Positions 59,347 through 64,000 of a stretch of 64,000 nucleotides of DNA are shown here, in pieces; position 1 is the first letter of the stretch; each line of letters begins with the position of its first letter. A program made the translations under genes and the position numbers. The DNA is taken from positions 1 to 64,000 of the forward strand of contig JAQSWV010000009.1 of NCBI GenBank assembly GCA_029266455.1, in the 5' to 3' direction. Under the pieces are notes generated by a model, which was not told the origin of the DNA, ran no database searches, and saw only the letters and a list, made by a program, of their open reading frames with translations. Source of the DNA: Nocardioidaceae bacterium. GTDB lineage: Bacteria; Actinomycetota; Actinomycetes; Propionibacteriales; Nocardioidaceae.

Positions 59347-60611
59347 TGGCGCCTTCCGTCCGTCGGGAGCCACAGCGACAGGTGAGCGGGGTGGACGGTC
59401 TCGCGGACGGCGGTGCTGAGGTCGGCGCCGACGGCGTCCAGATCCACCTGGTGCCGCAGCCGGTCGGCGAAGGCGTCCAGGATCAGCGCGGCGTCGTACC
59501 GGCTGCGGGAGAAGCGCCGGTCCACCCCTGCCTGGATCCGGGCGCGGGCAGGGCGGAACAGTGTGGCGACGGCGAGCGTCGAGCCGGCCACGGCCAGGGA
59601 GGACTGGTCGGTGAGCGGGCTGATCGCCGCCTGCAGCAGGAGCACCGAGCCGAGGTAGATGGCGGCCAGGGTGGCGGTGAGTGCGCCGTACACGAGTGTG
59701 CGGTTGATCACGACATCGATGTCGAACAGGCCGTGCCGGAGGATCGCGATGCCGATCGCGGTCGGCAGCAGCACGAACGAGAGGATCGAGACCTCTTGCA
59801 GCGCGGACACCCACGGGGGTTGCTCCGCCTCGAACGACCCCGCCAGGCTCGCCGCCATCGTGATCAGATAGAGGAACGCCACCAGGGCGCCGCCGGTCGC
59901 CAGCCACTTGATCTGTTCGCGCTCCACGCCGTGTGAGCGGCGGAAGCGACGGACGAGCGCGACAGCCGAGGCGACGATGCTGAGCGGCAGTAGCGGCAGG
60001 GCGATGCCGAGCACGACGAGAGTCACGGGCTCCAGCGACTCCAGTCCCAGCGGGTTGTCCAAGGCGGGGATCGGACTCTCTTCCATCCCACCCGGCGTGA
60101 CGGTGATGCCGATCGCACCGACGACAACCGCGACGCCTGCGACCCAGGCAACCGGTCGCCAGCGCGGTGAGGGGAGCCTGCCATCGGGGAAGAGCAGGAT
60201 GAGAAAGATGCCCATCGTGCCGATGCCGAACGTCCAGGTGCCCTCGTTCAGCGCCGCCACCACATTTGGCGCCGGCACCGAACCCGGGCGCACGACGAGC
60301 CCCCAGTGGGCGTAGCTGTCGAGCAGCTGGGGGAGTCCCCAGGCAAGCCCGACAGCCTCGAGCAACCACCCCACCCGGTTGCGTGGTTGCTGGTACAGGA
60401 CCAGCAGGCCGATCATCGGAAACGCCAAGATGACGACAAGGAAGCCCACCTCGCCAAGCAGCCCCCCGCCGCCCCATGTCCCGGCAGGCACGCCCGGCTC
60501 GATGGACGTGACCACCAGGTTGGTCACAGCGGATGCGACGACAAGGCAGCACACGGCGAGCGCCCACAGGCGCAGCGCACGATCCGACAGGTGGGGCAGT
60601 GCCGAGGTCAC
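59343..60611 (-). CDS. Multi-TM sensor-like protein without output domain, paralogue 2
   Basis: A 422-residue member. GLLVLYQQPRNRVGWLLEAVGLAWGLPQLL, LLFPDGRLPSPRW, VEREQIKWLATGG, LFDIDVVINRTLVYGALTAT, LAVATLFRPARARIQAGVDRRFSRSRYDAALILDAF and HLSLWLPTDG follow the array pattern. Its first 40 residues differ most from the other copies. GTG 60611 lies 22 nt after the upstream stop; this is the only intergenic gap inside the array, and GGAGGG about 15 nt upstream is a weak ribosome binding site. Confidence 0.78.
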   Translation of the reverse strand: MTSALPHLSDRALRLWALAVCCLVVASAVTNLVVTSIEPGVPAGTWGGGGLLGEVGFLVVILAFPMIGLLVLYQQPRNRVGWLLEAVGLAWGLPQLLDSYAHWGLVVRPGSVPAPNVVAALNEGTWTFGIGTMGIFLILLFPDGRLPSPRWRPVAWVAGVAVVVGAIGITVTPGGMEESPIPALDNPLGLESLEPVTLVVLGIALPLLPLSIVASAVALVRRFRRSHGVEREQIKWLATGGALVAFLYLITMAASLAGSFEAEQPPWVSALQEVSILSFVLLPTAIGIAILRHGLFDIDVVINRTLVYGALTATLAAIYLGSVLLLQAAISPLTDQSSLAVAGSTLAVATLFRPARARIQAGVDRRFSRSRYDAALILDAFADRLRHQVDLDAVGADLSTAVRETVHPAHLSLWLPTDGRRQ

Positions 60612-60633
60612 GGAGCACCACCGACCCTCCGGC

Positions 60634-61851
60634 TCACGGCCGGTTCCCGGAGCGTCGTAGCCACAGTGAGACGTGAGCCGGCCGCATCGTCTCGGTGACG
60701 ACACGGCGAAGATCGCTGTCCAGCGTCTCGAGGTCGAGCTCGGTGCGCAGGCGCTGCGAGAAGCCCTCGAGCGTACGGGCCGTGTCGTAGCGGGACCGGT
60801 AGAAGCGCCGGTCGACGACGGACTGAACCCGCGCACGCAGCGGCCGGAACAGCGCGGCGACGGCCAGTGTCGATCCGGCGACGGCCAGCTCGGACTCGCC
60901 CGTCACCGGGCTCAGCAGCAGGCGGAACACCAGTACCAGCCCGAGGTAGGTGACCACCAGGGTCGCGGTCAGCGCGCCATAGACAAGAGTGCGGTTGATG
61001 ACCAGGTCGATGTCGTACAGCCGATAGCGCAGGATCGCGAGGCCCGCGGCAAGCGGGACCGCGGCCAGGAACAGCGCCAGCATGACGTTGACGTAGTCGC
61101 CGCCGGTGTCACCGCCGGTCGAGTCGACGACCATGGCGGTCACCAGGAATGCCGGCAGCAGACCAGCCGACCACACGAACCACTTCAGCTGCTGGCGTTC
61201 CACCCCCTGCGACCGCCGGAACCGGAGCACCAGCGACCATGCGGCGAGGATCACGCAGACCAGGCACGTCGCCCACCCGACCACCTGCAGGCCGTCGGCG
61301 AGCGTGGGGTCGGCGATCCCCAGCGGGTTGTCCACCTCGGGCGCCGGCGTGTCCGTCATCTTGCCCGGAGCGAGGGCCGAGCCGGTCACCAAGCAGGTCA
61401 CGCCGATGGCCAGCAACGGAACGACCCAACGCCAGCGATCGCTCAATGGACGTCCGTCCGGGAAGAGCAGGAACAGCAGGCAGGGCACTGCCAGCAGAGC
61501 CGGCGCCCAGCTCCACGAGCTCACCCATGCGGCGGCCAGTCCACCTGGAGGCAGGCGGCCTCGGCCGTCGAGGGCGATGGCGGCGTACCCGTAGGTCACC
61601 GAGGTCACCCCCAGGAGGAGCCCAGCAGCGCAGAACAGCCAGCCGATCGGGTTCGCCGGCAGCCGAGCAGAGACCACGGCGCCGACCGTGACGAAGACCA
61701 GCACCATCACGCTGAACGCCAACGACACCAGCGGTGACTCGTCGGCGGACGCACCCAGGGATGAGCTACTGGTGAGAAACAAGATCTCGCCGGCCGCATA
61801 CGTGACGGCGCTGACCACTGCCAGTGTCAGGGCGAGTCGCGCCGACGTCAT
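60634..61851 (-). CDS. Multi-TM sensor-like protein without output domain, paralogue 1
   Basis: A 405-residue member and the most diverged intact copy. MTSARLALTLAVVSAVTYAAG gives the first segment. It keeps LPANPIGWLFCAAGLLLGV, LLFPDGRPLSDRWRW, VERQQLKWFVW, LYDIDLVINRTLVYGALTAT, SELAVAGSTLAVAALFRPLRARVQSVVDRRFYRSRYD and HVSLWLRRS. ATG 61851 has GGAG about 7 nt upstream and shares ATGA with the stop of a decayed copy just upstream, showing that the array was once one gene longer. Confidence 0.8.
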   Translation of the reverse strand: MTSARLALTLAVVSAVTYAAGEILFLTSSSSLGASADESPLVSLAFSVMVLVFVTVGAVVSARLPANPIGWLFCAAGLLLGVTSVTYGYAAIALDGRGRLPPGGLAAAWVSSWSWAPALLAVPCLLFLLFPDGRPLSDRWRWVVPLLAIGVTCLVTGSALAPGKMTDTPAPEVDNPLGIADPTLADGLQVVGWATCLVCVILAAWSLVLRFRRSQGVERQQLKWFVWSAGLLPAFLVTAMVVDSTGGDTGGDYVNVMLALFLAAVPLAAGLAILRYRLYDIDLVINRTLVYGALTATLVVTYLGLVLVFRLLLSPVTGESELAVAGSTLAVAALFRPLRARVQSVVDRRFYRSRYDTARTLEGFSQRLRTELDLETLDSDLRRVVTETMRPAHVSLWLRRSGNRP

Positions 61852-62080
61852 GGTGAGCTCCGTAGCCACAGAGACACATGTGCCGGCCGGATCGTATCGC
61901 CGATGACACGGCGCAGGTCAGCAGCGAGGCCGGCCGTCACCGGCAACGCGCGGAGGACCCCGGCGAAGACCAGTCCGCCGACCGTTGACACGAACGAAGC
62001 CTGCCGCAGCCGGGACGTCCCCGGTCCCCGGCGGCAGCCAGGACGTGTCCGAGTGTGCCCACGAGGTGCCGGAGTCGCAT
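61848..62080 (-). pseudogene. Decayed sixth copy of the sensor-like gene
   Basis: ATG 62080 has a strong GGAGGAAGG ribosome binding site and opens MRLRHLVGTLGHVLAA, but this frame stops at 61937. A different frame from about 61980 to TGA 61848 encodes VTAGLAADLRRVIGDTIRP then AHVSLWLRSSP, the conserved C-terminal end of the array proteins. Almost the whole membrane part is missing, and the ends are in different frames. The TGA overlaps the ATG of paralogue 1, as between intact copies. Most likely this was the first gene of the operon, lost by deletion and frameshift. Confidence 0.7.
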
Positions 62081-62291
62081 GCGGTCGCCCTTCCTCCAGG
62101 TGTGCACAGCACTGTCCACGGCACCCGTTCCGGGATCGTTACGGCGCGATCGCGTGGTGGACTCTGCATGACGGGGTCGCGCCCCCTGGTCCGGCGCTCC
62201 GGCTCGTCCCGGCGCCTCCCCAGGGCGCGGCCGGGTTACCATCCAGACACCGCCCGGTACGCGGTGACGATCGATTCGCGGGACAACACGT

Positions 62292-64000
62292 GTGATAGAG
62301 GTCAGTCTGCTGGGTCCGCCGAGGGTCCACCGCGACGGCGTGCTGGTGGCGTTCGACACCCGCAAGGCGGTGGCCCTGCTCGCCCATCTCGCGCTCACCG
62401 ACCGCCCGCGTCCGCGCGATGCACTCGCCGACCTGCTGTGGCCCGGTACCGATCCCGCGCACGCCCGCGGTGCCCTCCGGCGCACACTGTCCACCCTGCG
62501 CGGTGCCATCGGCGCCGAGCTGGTCGAGGCGACCCGTGACCACGTACGGCTGCGAAAGGGCCCCGCGATCTCGGTCGACGTCGACCGCTTCCGTGCCCGC
62601 CGCGCCGCCGGCGACCTCGATGGAGCCGTCGCGGAGTTCCGGGGCGACTTCCTCGAGGGATTCTCGGTGCGGGAAGCACCCGAGTTCGAGGACTGGGTCC
62701 AGAGCGAGGGCGCGGCGCTGCGACGCGAGCTCTCGAGCACCCTGGCCGGACTGGCCGCCGTCCATGAGGCCGCCGGCACCCCGGCTGCTGCCGTGGCGGC
62801 GGTCCAGCGGTGGCTTGCGGTGGATCCGCTGCACGAGCCCGCGCACCGGGCCCTGATCCGGCTGTACGCCGCGAGTGGCGACCGAGCGGCCGCGCTTCGG
62901 CAGTACCGCGAGTGTGTCCGCACGCTCTCCCGCGACCTGGGCGTGCCGCCGCTGGCCGAGACCACGCAGGTGTACGAGGCGGTCAACCGGGGATCGTACG
63001 GACCACCGGAGCCGACGCAGGCCCCGGTCCCCGTCCCGGGGCGGCAGCCGGTGACCGCGGCCTTCGTCGGCCGCGACGACGACCTGCGCGCGCTCCGTCG
63101 GCTGTACGACGGCATCGCCGTGGACGGCCGGGTGGTGCTGCTCGAGGGGGAGGCGGGGATCGGCAAGACCCGGCTGGCCGAGGAGCTTGTCTCCGGCCTG
63201 CGCCGTTCGGGCGCCCACGTGCTGACGGGCCGGGCGTACGAGGACGAGTCCGGCCTCGCATACTCGCCGATCGTGGACGCCCTCCGCGACCGGTCGCGCG
63301 ACGGTGACGGCTGGCTCGGTGGCGTGCCGCGTCAGGCCCTGCAGGAGGCGGCCCGGCTGGTGCCCGATCTGGTCAGCGACCGGCCGGCGGGCAACGACAG
63401 GCTCACCGACAGGCCCGGAGCCGAAACGCGCTTCCTCGCGGGCGTGTGGGACACGTTGGCGGCGGCTGCATCCGGCAGCGCCCCCGGCGTGCTGGTCATC
63501 GATGACGCGCAGTGGGCCGATGACGCAACCCTCGGGCTCCTCGCGTACGGGCTGCGCCGGCTGGCCGGTCGCCCGCTGCTGGTCGTTCTCACCTGGCGGA
63601 CGCCGCACGACCACCCGCTGCGCGGGATCGCGATCGAGGTCGCACGAACCGGCGGAGGAAGCGTGCTCCGCCTGGAACGTCTGGACGAGGACGCGGTCGG
63701 CGCGCTGGTTCGCGCCGCCCGGCCGGACGAGGACGACCCGGCGGTCGCACGGCGGCTGTGGGAGACGACCGAGGGCGTGCCACTGCTGCTGGTCGAGTAC
63801 CTGCGCACGCTGAGCGACGAGCGCGACCACACGTCAGTGCCGACCGGGGCGCGCCGGTTGCTGCAAGCGCGGCTCGGACCGATCAGCGAAACGGGTCGAC
63901 AGGTGCTCGCCGCGGCAGCCGTGCTGGGCCGGTCGTTCGGCGTGGACACCGTCCGGGCCGTCAGCGGGCGCACCGACGAGGAGACCGTGGCGGCGCTGGA
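62292..64000 (+). CDS. AfsR/SARP-type regulator with ATPase domain (3' end outside window)
   Basis: At least 569 residues, open to the right edge. Residues 1-90 form the OmpR-like SARP DNA-binding domain (SLLGPPRVHRDGVLVAFDTRKAVALLAHL). The bacterial transcriptional activation domain (BTAD) of about 95-240 follows (DVDRFRARRAAGDLDGAV, ALIRLYAASGDRAAALRQYRECVRTL). Then comes an AAA-type ATPase with Walker A GEAGIGKT (Lys292) and Walker B LVIDDAQWADD. Proteins of this kind control secondary metabolism or morphogenesis, and many end in TPR repeats, which would lie outside the window. GTG 62292 fits the expected start. It diverges from the sensor array across about 210 bp. Confidence 0.9.
   Translation, partial: MIEVSLLGPPRVHRDGVLVAFDTRKAVALLAHLALTDRPRPRDALADLLWPGTDPAHARGALRRTLSTLRGAIGAELVEATRDHVRLRKGPAISVDVDRFRARRAAGDLDGAVAEFRGDFLEGFSVREAPEFEDWVQSEGAALRRELSSTLAGLAAVHEAAGTPAAAVAAVQRWLAVDPLHEPAHRALIRLYAASGDRAAALRQYRECVRTLSRDLGVPPLAETTQVYEAVNRGSYGPPEPTQAPVPVPGRQPVTAAFVGRDDDLRALRRLYDGIAVDGRVVLLEGEAGIGKTRLAEELVSGLRRSGAHVLTGRAYEDESGLAYSPIVDALRDRSRDGDGWLGGVPRQALQEAARLVPDLVSDRPAGNDRLTDRPGAETRFLAGVWDTLAAAASGSAPGVLVIDDAQWADDATLGLLAYGLRRLAGRPLLVVLTWRTPHDHPLRGIAIEVARTGGGSVLRLERLDEDAVGALVRAARPDEDDPAVARRLWETTEGVPLLLVEYLRTLSDERDHTSVPTGARRLLQARLGPISETGRQVLAAAAVLGRSFGVDTVRAVSGRTDEETVAAL

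Noticed and set aside
55641-61851. Histidine kinase annotation for the five sensor-like genes
   Set aside because: No H box, N box or glycine boxes are present; each protein ends at the linker that would precede such domains.

Overview
The window is very GC-rich (the densely coding parts look around 70 percent GC), genes are closely packed, GTG starts and 4-nt ATGA/GTGA overlaps are frequent, and many starts lie 6-7 nt after a TANNNT-like box (leaderless transcripts). With the gene families present (AfsR/SARP-type regulator, PrsW, group II truncated hemoglobin, EttA, oligoribonuclease, actinobacterial-type single-chain acyl-CoA carboxylase) this points to a chromosome segment of a high-GC actinobacterium, most likely a Nocardioidaceae-like member of the Propionibacteriales; that placement is inference. 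I see no insertion sequence, prophage, CRISPR or replication origin.

Layout. 1-2.5 kb: a SulP anion transporter and tRNA-Lys. 2.7-7.2 kb: a glycerol operon glpF - small repeat protein - glpK - glpD, closed by a long palindromic element and tRNA-His. 7.4-8.2 kb: oligoribonuclease diverging from the next block. 8.2-27 kb: a polyhydroxyalkanoate (PHA) and acyl-CoA island. It holds a single-chain biotin-dependent carboxylase of eukaryotic ACC-like layout, a ketoacyl synthase III with an unrecognised N-terminal domain, an HSD17B4-type 3-hydroxyacyl-CoA dehydrogenase, two paralogous XRE regulators, two different PHA synthases, two PhaZ-like hydrolases, a phasin, a PhaB-type reductase, an acyl-CoA ligase and an acyl-CoA dehydrogenase. 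The PHA genes diverge from one control region at about 21.54-21.73 kb. Together they could make acetoacetyl-CoA from malonyl-CoA (carboxylase plus KASIII), reduce it (PhaB) and polymerise it (PhaC); fatty acids would enter through the ligase and dehydrogenase, and the polymer could be remobilised by the PhaZ-like hydrolases.

27-52 kb: mostly housekeeping and single genes: a PRC-barrel/DUF2382 stress protein, a cupin, a small secreted protein, DoxX, tRNA-Arg, PrsW, an SSB-like protein, EttA, a divergent marR/yceI pair with palindromic operators, thiolase, thioesterase, truncated hemoglobin, an NAD-binding DUF2867 protein, an MscS channel, amidase, DUF5130, aminopeptidase N, RpiB, a membrane SpoIIE-type phosphatase, MalQ, a cysteine-desulfurase-like enzyme, an ECF sigma factor with a SnoaL-like tail and a VOC protein.

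52.3-64 kb: a long minus-strand array. A decayed copy and five intact, translationally coupled paralogues of a 9-10 TM sensor-like protein without any output domain are followed by a 51-codon ORF, a fused GAF-SpoIIE phosphatase-HATPase protein, two STAS antagonists and an unrecognised 256-residue protein. This looks like a partner-switching module joined to a family of orphan sensors; a large AfsR/SARP-ATPase regulator diverges from it and runs off the right edge. The carboxylase-KASIII-PHA arrangement and the orphan-sensor/partner-switch array are the two best candidates for something not yet described.
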